This document shows, piece after piece, positions 23,852 to 34,483 of a stretch of DNA of 64,000 nucleotides. Position 1 is the stretch's first letter. Each line of letters begins with the position of its first letter. A model generated the notes under the pieces. The model was not told the DNA's origin, searched no databases, and saw nothing but the letters and a program-made list of their open reading frames with translations. The DNA is from Maratus speciosus (taxonomy: Eukaryota > Arthropoda > Arachnida > Araneae > Salticidae): assembly GCA_963932465.1 (NCBI GenBank), contig OZ010792.1, positions 515,205,100 to 515,269,099 on the forward strand. The letters are read 5' to 3'. The position numbers were made by a program, and so were the translations under genes.

Positions 23852-25033
23852 GCATTCTCACAATCTTTTGACTTTCGGGAATAAAAATCTGGTGAAATTA
23901 AACTTGCTAAAATAACATTTCAATCTGATAGACGAATGCCTTAATGATTCAAAATAAAGAAAAAATGGTCAGCTGTGATTTTTTTTTTAATTATTTATTT
24001 AACTGAGGTTTAAGTTAAACTTGCGAGTTTAATTTTCCCTACCATTTTACCACTAAAACTTTCTATTTTCTTCTAAATTTTTACTTATAATGAATTTGCA
24101 TAGTACCCACATGAGATTCAAATAAGAAATAATAACAATGTAGTATTTTAGTACAAAATTATGGTATAACATTGTCTTAAAGGGGTGTTAAAAAAGGGAC
24201 GGAAGGAAAAAAAAAAGGGGGGGATGGTATAGGAAAAAAAGGACAGTAATGGGAAAAAAAAGGGATGGTAAGGATGAGACAGTAAGGAAAATTACAACTA
24301 TTTTTAGACAAATCGTGATAAGGCTAAGTGATAGCCACAATGCTCATTGATTTTTAGAAACAGTTATTTACATTGGATTAAACTTAATTTTTTTTTTTTT
24401 TTTTTTTACTTACCTCGAAAAGTGCAGGAATAAACCTTGGAGACAGCAAGACTACCAATAAAGCCACGATGCTTGAAATTGATATTTAAATGCTGATTTA
24501 AATTCTGCAGTAAATTGCCTGTAAAAGAATTTTAGACATTCTTTCTCTAGCATACTTCTGCATGAGAAAAAACTTGAAAAAAATTCTGTGGCTGCATCTG
24601 AAGTGATTTTCTGTATAAGTTTAGCAAGAGGGATGGTAAGGAATCTAAAACCCAGGGACAGAGTTCAAAAAATAATATCAACCTTAAAAATGTGTGCAGG
24701 TTAATTTTTTGCTACATACTTATATAAAACAATAGTTCCAGTTTCGAAAAAAAATGACACCAAATTACTTTTATTGAAACAATTTTATACAGACAGCTCC
24801 AAACTTAAAAAATCAGCATCAGGGACACGTGACGGTATAAGAGTTTTCCTGGTATTTGGACCCCCAACATCGTCCAAAACTTATTTATCTCGTTAATATT
24901 GTTATGAAATCATGCAATGGGGTGAAAATCATGCAAATTTTCCAGTATATGAAATAAAAAAAACCCACAAGAATGTGTACTAAAATAAAAATTATTATTC
25001 AGGGACTTAAATGTCAAAGGATTGTGAGAATGC
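23852..25033. mobile_element. 1.2 kb element with GCATTCTCACAATC inverted ends
   Basis: The left end is GCATTCTCACAATCTTTTGAC and the right end, on the minus strand, GCATTCTCACAATCCTTTGAC: about 21 bases inverted with one difference. The interior is A+T-rich with GGGATGGTAAGGA-like words repeated near 24215-24290 and 24625. There is no transposase and no clear target duplication, so I cannot assign a superfamily. Confidence 0.55.
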
Positions 25034-25173
25034 TCTACTACTTCGTGTTGCCAACCGTCCAGTTTTCGGCTGGCAAAATGGTTTCAGAATGATTTGACCA
25101 AGTCCGACATTTCATATGCAACTAAACTGAAAATTGCCGGTTGATTTGAGCGCAAACATAACAACAACAACAA

Positions 25174-25215
<42 letters not shown>
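25174..25215. repeat. Poly(A) tract preceded by (CAA)n
   Basis: ACAACAACAACAAC leads into about 40 A, followed by CACGCACACACA. The minus-strand ORF reading a run of Phe here is an artefact. Confidence 0.85.
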
Positions 25216-25216
<1 letters not shown>

Positions 25217-25289
25217 ACGCACACACAAAAATATTTTTTGCATTTAAATTCTATCTGCCTACATATTCGTAACAATATTTTATAATCTA

Positions 25290-26395
25290 CAGTCGTGAAA
25301 AAAAAAAAAAAATAAACACCCTCGACTAACTCTGCAACTGATTATAATAAAAGAAAGTTACTGGTACTAAACGATTGGAAACAAAGTCTACTTTTAAATA
25401 ATGTATATAAAATTTGCTTAGGGGCCATCTACAAATCAAAACCAGACCAAACTTTACTTTTTTCAATAGCAACACCCAATTGACAATATATCTTAAATCT
25501 TCGGTTCAAACTATGCCTAGAAACGAAATTTCAATTAATTTGGATGATACGTTTTTGAATTATTCGAAATTTAGAGCTTCTAATGCTAAATTAAATTTTC
25601 CTATTTCTATTAATACCTCCTAAAATTATAATCCTAATATGATATTTTTTTGTGTTATTATAATACTAAAAATCCCAAACGTAAATATATTGAATTTGTA
25701 ATTTAAAAATTTATAATATATAATTATGAATTATTAAATTAATATTCGAAAAAATATGAATTGCAACCTAGAACTTTTTTGATATTTATATTTATTATGT
25801 CTTACTTTATGCAGATTCTAAATTTCAAAATTTTCTTCCAAGTAGTTTTTGAATTATGATTAAAAAAAACGTCAAAATGATGGTCTATGATGTGCAGAAA
25901 GAATAATTTGAAAAACATCTATTTTACTCATTTTATTGAAAAATTTTTACTGGCGATAATCTAAACATATTAAGCCAGTGAAATGATCTTATTGGCAAGA
26001 AATAATACATTAATAGAAGTGACATAGTAATTCTGTAGCATTTCAAGAATAGCATACCGAACTTTAATTTGGATGCAGCCCCTAAAATTGGCACATTTTA
26101 AAATAATTAATTTCTCTTAAACTAATCGTAACTTATTTCATGAAAATTTGTTTTTAGACTAATTGAAGGGCGTAGAATTTATTTATGTTGTCAAACTTGG
26201 GTATTGCTATTGAAAAAAAAAAGTTCGGGTTCTTTTGTATATGTAGGTGGCCCCCAAAGCCAATTTTCTATACATCATTTAAAAGTAGACTTTATTTCCA
26301 ATCGTTTGGTACTAGTAATGTTTTTCTACAATTATTTGGAGCAGATTTAGTAGACGGTGTTTTTTTTTTAATTATTATTATTATTTCCATGACTG
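25290..26395. mobile_element. 1.1 kb fold-back element, copy 1, CAGTCGTG ends
   Basis: The left end reads CAGTCGTGAAAA and the right end, on the minus strand, CAGTCATGGAAA. The arms are inverted for 250 bp or more: for example AGTAGACTTT..CCAATCGTTTGGTAC on the right matches GTACTAAACGATTGG..AAAGTCTACT on the left. A second, incomplete copy lies at 48999-49871. The flanking bases look like TA. The ORFs at 25414 and 26185 lie in the arms and are not genes. Confidence 0.7.
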
Positions 26396-26907
26396 CACGT
26401 ACAAAATATCCCTTCTTATGATTCCTTAATTATTAATTTCATAGGTAGACTTTCAATTGCATAAGTGCTCCAAATGTTGTTCTTCCTCACATGAAATTCC
26501 ACTTACGTCAAAATAGCTATCTTTTTAAAATGCTACCAAATTAAAATTTTTATACGATCCCTTGGTCCTATAAGTTATATTTAAATAAAAAAACGCGTGT
26601 TTCGTGCCAGAAAACACCGAAAATTAATAAAATTTCAATTATAGCTCGATAAGAATGCAATTTTTACTGTTTTACTTGGTAAAAAAGTAAGGAGAAAGTT
26701 TTTCTAAATATAACTTATAAGACCCAGGAATTGTAAAAAAAAAAATTAATTTCGTAACTTAAAAGAAAAAAAAAAAACCTTTTGACTTTTGGATTTTTAT
26801 ATGATTAAGAACAGCATTTGATTTGCACTAACGTTTTATTTTCAATAGAGTGAAATTTGAAAATAAGACGTTAGTAACATCAGTTTTGTATTTTGTCCCT
26901 GAGGATG
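26396..26907. other. A+T-rich stretch without gene
   Basis: No coding or RNA feature is visible. Its right end (TTTTGTATTTTGTCCCTGAG, 26884-26903) resembles DNA near 35578-35598, so this edge may be part of another dispersed repeat. Confidence 0.45.
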
Positions 26908-27337
26908 TATATGTCGTAGGCTAATTCAGAAATCCGGCTCTTTGCAAACTGCCTAGGTTCTTTGCAAAGAGCCAGGCTAATTGGAGAATCCATCTCCCTT
27001 TTTCTAATTAGCCTGATATTTTTCAGGCTTATTGCAAAGAGCCTAGAAAGCGTTAGGCTAATTGAAAAATGACGACTTATTATTGGATCAGGGTGATATT
27101 TTTAGCTCACAGGCTATCAAAGCCTGAGAGCTTATGTTCCCGCCGATTCTGTATGTACGTGTGTACGGACGTACGTACGTATGTACGTAACGCGATAACT
27201 CTTGATAGAAATATCCGATTTGCTTCAAAAAAAAAATTTCTAGGTTCATTCTGATGAGGTGCTTCCCTGATTAGTTTTTGGGGTTCATTGGTTAAGGATA
27301 AAGGGGGAAAAGGGTGGCTAGTCCACCCCCCCCCCCC

Positions 27338-28565
27338 TTAATTTATATAAATGGGGTTTTTCATGCAGAAATATTCGATTTGCTCCAAATTTGGTATACT
27401 GGTTTATTGTGTTAAGGAGCTTCCCTGATTAGATTTGGAAGATCATTATTTAAGAATAAAGGGGGGAAAGGGGGGCTACCCCCTTAATTTAGATAAATCG
27501 GTTTTTCATGATGAATTATTCGATTTGCTCCTAATTTGGTATACCGGCTTATTAAGTTAAGGAGCTGCCTTGATTAGATTTGGAGGTTCATTAGTTACAT
27601 ATAAAGGGAGGAAAGGGGGGCTATCCCCCCCCGTAATTTAGATAAATGGGGTTTTCATGCAGAAATATGCGATATGCAAAAAATTTGGTATACCGGTTAA
27701 TTATGTTAAGCAGCTTCCCTGATTACATTTGGAAGATCATTATTATGTATAAAGGGAGGAAAGGGGGGCAATTGCCTCTCCCCTTAATTTAGATAAATGC
27801 GTTTTTCATGTAGAATTATTCGATTAGCTCAAATTTGGTATACTGGTTTATTATGTTAAGGAGATGGCTTGATTAGATTTGGAGGTTCATTAGTTAAGTA
27901 TAAAGGGAGGAAAGGGGGGATAGCCCCCCCCCCTTAATTTAGGTAAATGTGTTTGTAATGCAAAATTATTCGATTGGTCCAAATTTGGTATACCGGTTTA
28001 TTATGTTAAGGAGCTTCCCTAATTAGGTTTGGAGGTTCATTAGTTAAGTATAAAGGGAGAAAAAGGGGGCTAGACCCCCCCCCCCCTTGATTTAGATAAA
28101 GAGGTTTTTCATGCAGAGTTATTCGATCTGCTCCAAATTTCGTATGCCGTTTTATTATGTTAAGGAGCTTCCCTAATTAGATTTGGAGGTTCATTAGTTA
28201 AGAATGAAGGGAGGAAAGGGGGGCTAGACCCCCCCTCCCCTTAATTTAGATAAATGGGTTTTTTATGCAGAGTTATTCGATTTGCTCCAAATTTCGTAAA
28301 CCGGTTTATTATGTTAAGGAGCTGCCTTGATTAGATTTGGAGATTTATTGGTTAAGTATAAAGGAGGGACAGGGGCTAGTGTCCTTTTAATTTAGATAAA
28401 TGGGTTTTTCATACAGAATTATTCGATTTGCTTCAAATTTGATATACCAGTTTATTACGATATGGCTTCCTTCATTTGATTTGGAGGTTCATTGGTTAAG
28501 TATAAAAGGGGGGAAAGGGGGGCAATTGCCCCTCCCCTTAATTTAGATAAATGGGTTTTCATGCA
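27338..28565 (+). repeat. Left-arm tandem array, nine units of about 150 bp
   Basis: The word TTAATTTA(G/T)ATAAAT recurs near 27338, 27484, 27632, 27781, 27934, 28088, 28240, 28387 and 28538. Spacing is 146-154 bp. Each unit has a G-rich run closely followed by a C-rich run, which could pair locally. Confidence 0.8.
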
Positions 28566-28589
28566 GAATTATCTAATTTAGTTTAATTT

Positions 28590-29060
28590 TTTTTCAACCG
28601 GATCCGAACTTGAAGGTTCCATTTGAAGTCAACCCGAAAACCGACCACAACCAGGTTTCGGGTTGAGTTCAATTAGAACTTTCAGGTTCGGATCGGGTTG
28701 CCGGTGAACGGAGATTATTTTGTCTGGCTTGCATCGGGTTATAGTTCTTTGGAATATTTTTGTCGCTTAAGATTTGGTTCGGGACGGGTTTCAGGTTGAC
28801 TTCAAATGGAATTTTTAGGCTCTGGTAGCGTTGCGTGTCCACGGAAACTAATTTGTCTTGTTCGGATCCGGTTATGGATCTTTGGAATATTTTTGTCGGT
28901 TATCAGATTTGGTTCGGGATTTCGGGTTTTTACAAATGGAACTCTCAGGTTCGGGTCGGGTTGCATGTAGACTGAAATTATTTTGTCTTGCTCGGATCGG
29001 GGTACAGTCTGTTGTAATTTATTTTTCGGGTTTGGGTAGGGTTATGCGTTAATAAACCTA
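28590..29060. repeat. Spacer of the giant fold-back: GGTTCGGGT-rich tandem repeat
   Basis: About three units of roughly 120-140 bp contain TTTGGAATATTTTTGTCG and TTATTTTGTCT(G/T)GCT and many TTCGGGTT words. This centre is not shared with the arms. The ORF at 28858-29052 is a product of the repeat. Confidence 0.6.
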
Positions 29061-29299
29061 ATAAAAAGAAAATTGCCCAGTTAAACTGATAGCATTGCGC
29101 TCAAAGGCTATTCACACTAATTGTATATTATACTCTTATTTCAAAGAATAATGCCCCTTGAAAAATAAATGAAAGGATTAGTCCCCGTTGCCCACCTTTC
29201 TACTTAACCAAAGAACTTCCAAATCTAATCAGGGAAGGTACTTAACATACTAAACTGATATACCAAATTTGAAGCAAATCAGATAATTCTGCATGAAAA

Positions 29300-30700
29300 A
29301 CCATTTCACTAAATTAAGGGGGGGGGGGGGTATTAGCCGCCCCATTTCTCCCTTTATGCTGAACCAATGTACTTTCAAATCTAATCAGAAAAGCTCCTTA
29401 TTAGAATGAACCTAGAAAAAAAATTAAACTAAATTAGATAATTCTGCATGAAAACTCATTTATCTAAATTAAGGGGAGGGGCAATTGTCCCCCTTTTCCC
29501 CCTTTTATACTTAACCAATGAACCTCCAAATCAAATGACGGAAGCCATATCGTAATAAACTGGTATATCAAATTTGAAGCAAATCGAATAATTCTGTATG
29601 AAAAACACATTTATCTAAATTAAGGGGACACTAGCCCCCGTCCCTCTTTTATACTTAACCAATAAATCTCCAAATCTAATCAAAGCAGCTCCTTAACATA
29701 ATAAACCGGTATACGAAATTTGGAGCAAATCGAATAACTCTGCATGAAAAACCCATTTATCTAAATTAAGGGGGGTCGGTCTAGCCCCCTTTCCTCCTTT
29801 TATACTTAACTAATGAACCTGCAAATCTAATCAGGGAAGCTCCTTAACATAATAAACCGGTATGCGAAATTTGGAGCAGATCGAATAACTCTGCATGAAA
29901 AACCCATTTATCTAAATTAAGGGGGGTCGGTCTAGCCCCCTTTCCTCCTTTTATACTTAACTAATGAACCTGCAAATCTAATCAGGGAAGCTCCTTAACA
30001 TAATAAACCGGTATGCGAAATTTGGAGCAGATCGAATAACTCTGCATGAAAAACCCATTTATCTAAATTAAGGGGGAGGGGGGGGACTAGTCTCCCTTTC
30101 CTCTCTTTATACTTAACTAATGAACCTCCAAATCTAATCAGGGAAGCTCCTTAACATAATAAACCAATATACCAAATTTGAGCTAATCGAATAATTCTAC
30201 ATGAAAAATGCATTTATCTAAATTAAGGGGAGAGGCAATTGCCCCCCTTTCCTACCTTTATACCTAATAATGATCTTCCAGATGTAATCAGGGAAGCTGC
30301 TTAACATAATTAACCGGTATATCAAATTTATAGCAAATAGCATATTTCTGCATGAAAAAGCCATTTATCTAAATTACGGGGGGCGGGGGATAGCCCCTCT
30401 TTTCCTCCCTTTATATGTAACTAATGAACCTCCAAATCTAATCAGGGCAGCTCCTTAACTTAATAAACCGGAATACCAAATTTGGAGTAAATCGAATAAT
30501 TCATCATGAAAAACCGATTTATCTAAATTAAGGGGGTAGCCCCCTTTCCCCCCTTTATACTTAAATAATGAGCTTCCAAATCTAATCAGGAAAGCTCCTT
30601 AACACAATAAACCTATATACCAAATTTGGAGCAAATCGAATATTTCTGCATGAAAAACCCATTTATATAAATTAAGGGGGGGGGACTAGCCCCTTACCCC
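29300..30700 (-). repeat. Right-arm tandem array, about ten units, two of them identical
   Basis: The complementary word ATCTAAATTAAGGGG recurs at 146-163 bp spacing from about 29306 to 30673. The 159-bp segments at about 29760-29918 and 29919-30077 begin with the same GGGGGGTCGGTCTAGCCCCC phrase and look identical through AACCCATTTATCTAAATTAA. This suggests a recent unit duplication in one arm only. Confidence 0.75.
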
Positions 30701-31052
30701 TTTATCCTTAACCAATGAACCCCAAAAACTAATCAGGGAAGCACCTTATCAGAATGACCTAGAAAAAAAAATTGAAGTAAATCGGATATTTCTATCAAGA
30801 GTTATCGCGTTACGTACATACAGAATCGGCGGGAACATAAGCTCTCAGGCTTTGATAGCCTGTGAGCTAAAAATATCACCCTGATCGGATAATAAGTGGT
30901 CATTTTTCAATTAGCCTAACGCTTTCTAGGCTCTTTGCAATAAGACTGAAAAATATCAGGCTAATTGGAAAAAGGGAGATGGATTCTCCATTTAGCCCGG
31001 CTCTTTGCAAAGAGCCGGATTTCTCAATTAGCCTACGACATATATACTATAT

Positions 31053-31241
31053 ACGAGGCTAGCGAGAAAGACAGGCTACCGCGGTGAGTCCGATTCTTCT
31101 TTTTTTACAGACAGCTGGAGTCACGTGATGCTCTTTTCGCACATCTTCATTGGTGCATTCGAGCATCACGTGACTCCAGCGGTCTGTAAAAAAAGAAGAA
31201 TCGGACCCACCGCGGTAGCCTGCCTTTTACGTTAGCCTCGT
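31053..31241. mobile_element. 189-bp near-palindromic MITE with ACGAGGCTA ends
   Basis: The left half (ACGAGGCTAGCGAGAAAGAC onward) and the right half (ending GTTAGCCTCGT) are inverted copies over about 82 bp each, with few differences, around a short central loop near 31135-31160. Both arms include the CACGTGA motif and GATTCTTCTTTTTTTACAGA. The flanks are TA-rich, consistent with a TA target. Confidence 0.75.
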
Positions 31242-31907
31242 ACTATATATATAGTTGAGAGTGGTAGAAATTGAATAATGTAGTTTAACATCTTTTAACG
31301 TTTTTCAACTTTTAAGTAATAAAGCACATTATGTGTAATTTTAATTTTTGTACCGTTTAATTTATTTATGGATGAAGTTTTAATTTCTTTATGGAATATT
31401 AGTCGGAAGTAAATGCTGAACTTTTTAAAGTTCAAACAGGTTCATGACTCGTAATCGTCTGCACGCGATAGAGATGAGTGATAAAAAAAAAAAAAAAAAT
31501 CACGCTTGAAAGTTATTTTTAAAACCACACGAAATCAGTCAGTTTGTGATAGTTTTCAAACTGCATTTCAAAGAATCTATTTTTTACCTATTCGACGGTG
31601 TAAAATTGAAAATGTGCGGTGCTTACCAGATTAAAAAAATTGCAGTAAAAAACAGCGAAATTTTGTCGTCATGTATTGCCAACGTCAAAATGACGTTGGT
31701 GTTACTCACGGGCATGTTTGTCCTTTAGAATATAGATTAGAAATTTAAAATAATTTTTTTAATGTCAAAGGAGTGTTTATGGTGATTAACTCTTACATTA
31801 TTAAAAACAATATATTTCTCCATACATTTTATAGTAAAATATGAAAAATACCATTATGCTGCTAGTAAAAATATTTTTTATTGTAACTCCAGAAGAAACA
31901 TGTTTTC
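31242..31907. other. A+T-rich stretch without gene
   Basis: A run of A at about 31482-31499 is the only simple feature. The 60-residue ORF at 31546-31728 has no recognisable domain. Confidence 0.5.
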
Positions 31908-32579
31908 TGGCCCAGTGGTAGGGGAGGAAAAAAAGACAGAATTCGAAATTAATTACGGGAAAGCTGTAAATTATTTTAATCCATTTAGTTTAGGTCTAGA
32001 ATGGATATACTAAGTTTCCCCCCTTGTAGTAGGTGAGCGTTAGAAAATATGTACAGATTTATAGTCGAAAAACAGGTTTTTTTTTATTTCCATAACAATA
32101 TCTCAAAACAGCTCTCTATAGAAAAAACATTGTCAAAACAAATGTTGTAGAGCTTAAAATTCTGAATAAAATGAGTATCCACACTTGACATTTTTGTTGA
32201 ACATTTCTCACACAAAGCTCACAATTCTACTTCAAAGTTTAGCCTAAATCGCTAATCAATAGCTTGAAATTCTAATTTATATATATATATATGAGTACAG
32301 GGGAAAATTTTTTTTCAGCTTATAGCTTTTTTCCCACAGAAAACAACCGATTTGCTTATATCATTGAATTCTGTACTCTTGAAAACGTAATTCAATATAT
32401 AAGTTTTTCAATTTTTTCGGAATCCATATTCTTCTTTTTTTCTTCCATGTTAATTCTTGTAATTAGGTATACGGTACTTTATTTTACACATGCAGTTCTA
32501 TGTTGTTGGTTTATGGCTTGTAGTCAATCATTCACAATATTGCAGTTTTTGATGATGGTCGCTGATGTTTAATTAATGG

Positions 32580-32655
32580 TTATATATATATAATATATAT
32601 AATATATTATATATATATATAATAAATATATATATATATATATATATATACATTT
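32580..32655. repeat. (TA)n simple repeat
   Basis: Alternating TA with short ATAATA interruptions covers about 75 bp. Confidence 0.9.
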
Positions 32656-33424
32656 ATTATTGAAGCATTTACGATGTTTTTGTAATTATTTGAGCTCATT
32701 ATTTTGGATATGTTGAGAGTTACGGTTTAACCTCTTGATTACGGGCCCAGCGGTAGGGGATGAAAAAAAGGCCGAATTCGAAATTAACTTGGGGAAGGCT
32801 AGAAATTGTTTTAAACCCTTCGACATGGGTCAGAAATTAACAAAAATACATGTATATAAAAATTGAAAGCAGGATGAACTGATAACTTGGTCTCTCCTGG
32901 CTTCAAACTGTTGATTAGCGATTAACCCGGGAGAACTCGCTAGTGAGAATGCCCAATTTCTTTTCTTTTACTTTACATTCATATAATATCAACTTTTTTT
33001 GGTTGGCTTAGTACTTTTATTCACAAAATAGGTAAAATAATTTAAAAACATTTTGAAATTTTAATTAAAATGAAAAATGATTTAAATAAGAGTCTTAAAA
33101 AAGTACGACTGTGAGAGAAAATCCCATGCAGCGAGTTCTCCCGGGTTAAGGCAAAATTTTGAAATAGAGTTGCGGCCTTAATGTTGAACAAAAATATTAA
33201 TGTGGGTACTCATTTTATTCAGAATTTTAAGTTTTATAACATTTGTATTGACAACGTTTTTGATAGAGTTAGCTGTTTTGAGATATTGTTAAGTTAACTT
33301 GGTCTCTCCTGGCTTCAAGCTCTTGATTAGCGATTAAAGCAAAATTTTGAAATAGAATTACAAGCTTAATATTAAACAAAAATTTTAACGTGGGTACTCA
33401 TTTTATTCAGAATTTTAAGCTGTA

Positions 33425-34245
33425 GGGGAGACCGGGGGAATGGCGACACCTTAAGGGAATTTAAAATTTTTCACCTCGAAAAAATGCTTATTTTTTAATA
33501 GTAAAAATTCTAAAGCTGAATCATGATCTTTAGTATCTGTATAAATTTAACCATAATCATAACTGTAAAGTAAGCATACATAAAAAAATATTTTTTAAAC
33601 CTCTGCACAGTGGCGGGATTACCCAGGACACTGGGGTAATTCCGCCACTGTACCGGGGTAATGCCGCCACTCTTTAATGACCTAGTACATGCATCAAATG
33701 GATACTATAGGAAACACACAACCTACTCAAAATAGTTAGAAAGCAATGTTATTGAGCAGAATAATGGTTAAGCTTACAATTTACTTCATATTGCAAAAGT
33801 CACTCTGCTGAATCGGCTCCACTACATTAAAATGAGACCATTTCTCACCTGATGTGCATACCGGCGGCATTACCCCGAGAGGACAATATGGCGGAAATCC
33901 CCAAGCAAAGCCGGAAGAAGAACCGAACTTGTTCAACAGATTGCATCAAAATGTCGGCGAATGCATGTAGATTACGGGTCATATTATCTTAAACACCTAA
34001 TGTTACAATAAAAGGTGCTTATCTCTACTCATTTGAAGCTCCAAAATAACAAGCAACTAGATGAAAACTACATTTTTCACTAGAACAAACGAACGACGTA
34101 CAGCAAAGTCACTCTCACTTTAGGCACTGTTTATAATGTTGGCCGCTACAGTGCAGGCACATTCACTATCTCAAACTGCCCTTAGTTTTTAAACTAGGTG
34201 GGGTGGCGGCATAACCCGGGTTGGCGGCATTCCCCCGGTCTCCCC
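33425..34245. mobile_element. 821-bp TA-flanked element with GGGGAGACCGGGGGAATGG ends
   Basis: The left end reads GGGGAGACCGGGGGAATGGCG and the right end CGGCATTCCCCCGGTCTCCCC, inverted for about 20 bases. TA (33423-33424 and 34246-34247) flanks both sides. The uninterrupted target is visible elsewhere in the host element, which confirms a TA duplication. Subterminal repeats of GGTAAT(G/T)CCGCCACT occur near 33610-33675 and 33865. TA targeting suggests a Tc1/mariner-type or related element. No transposase is readable. Confidence 0.75.
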
Positions 34246-34483
34246 TACAACATTTGTTTTGACAATGTTTTTTTATAGAGTTAGCTGTTTTGAGATATTG
34301 TTAAGGTAAGTAAAAAAACGTGTTTTTCGAAAATAAATATGTACACATTTTCAGACGTTCACCAAGTACGGGGAAGAAAACATAGCATATTTATTCTAGA
34401 CCTAAACTGAAGGGATTAAAACAATTTCCAGCTTTTTTCCAGCCCCTAATTAATTCCGAATTCAACCCCCTAACCACTGGGCT

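Larger units (their letters stand above)
26908..31043. mobile_element. 4.1 kb giant fold-back (family D) with nine to ten 150-bp units per arm
   Basis: The two ends carry matching inverted sequence: TATGTCGTAGGCTAATT on the left and AATTAGCCTACGACATATA on the right. Reading inward, both arms have AGGCTAATTG-type repeats, a hairpin (27104-27132: AGCTCACAGGCT with AGCCTGAGAGCT), a GTAC-type microsatellite that is much shorter on the right, and the module TAACTCTTGATAGAAATATC. Tandem units of about 146-159 bp follow. Each unit has CCGGTTTATTATGTTAAGGA, a G-run, a C-run and TTAATTTAGATAAATGGG. The arms are roughly 1.65 kb and look nearly identical. No gene is visible. Confidence 0.8.
31908..34483. 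mobile_element. 2.6 kb fold-back element with a CCCAGTGGTAGGGG module
   Basis: The left module (GGCCCAGTGGTAGGGGA, then GAATTCGAAATTAATTACGG) recurs at about 32745 and, inverted, at the right end (CCTAACCACTGGGCTATTCC). Between them the words ATATCTCAAAACAGCT and TGAATAAAATGAGTA(T/C)CCAC occur in inverted copies. The right arm is split by the TA-flanked insertion at 33425-34245. An (AT)n tract lies at 32580-32655. The ORF at 32291-32572 shows no domain. Confidence 0.55.

Noticed and set aside
25084..25275. Minus-strand ORF with a poly-Phe stretch that looks like a membrane segment
   Set aside because: It is the translation of the poly(A) tract at 25174-25215.
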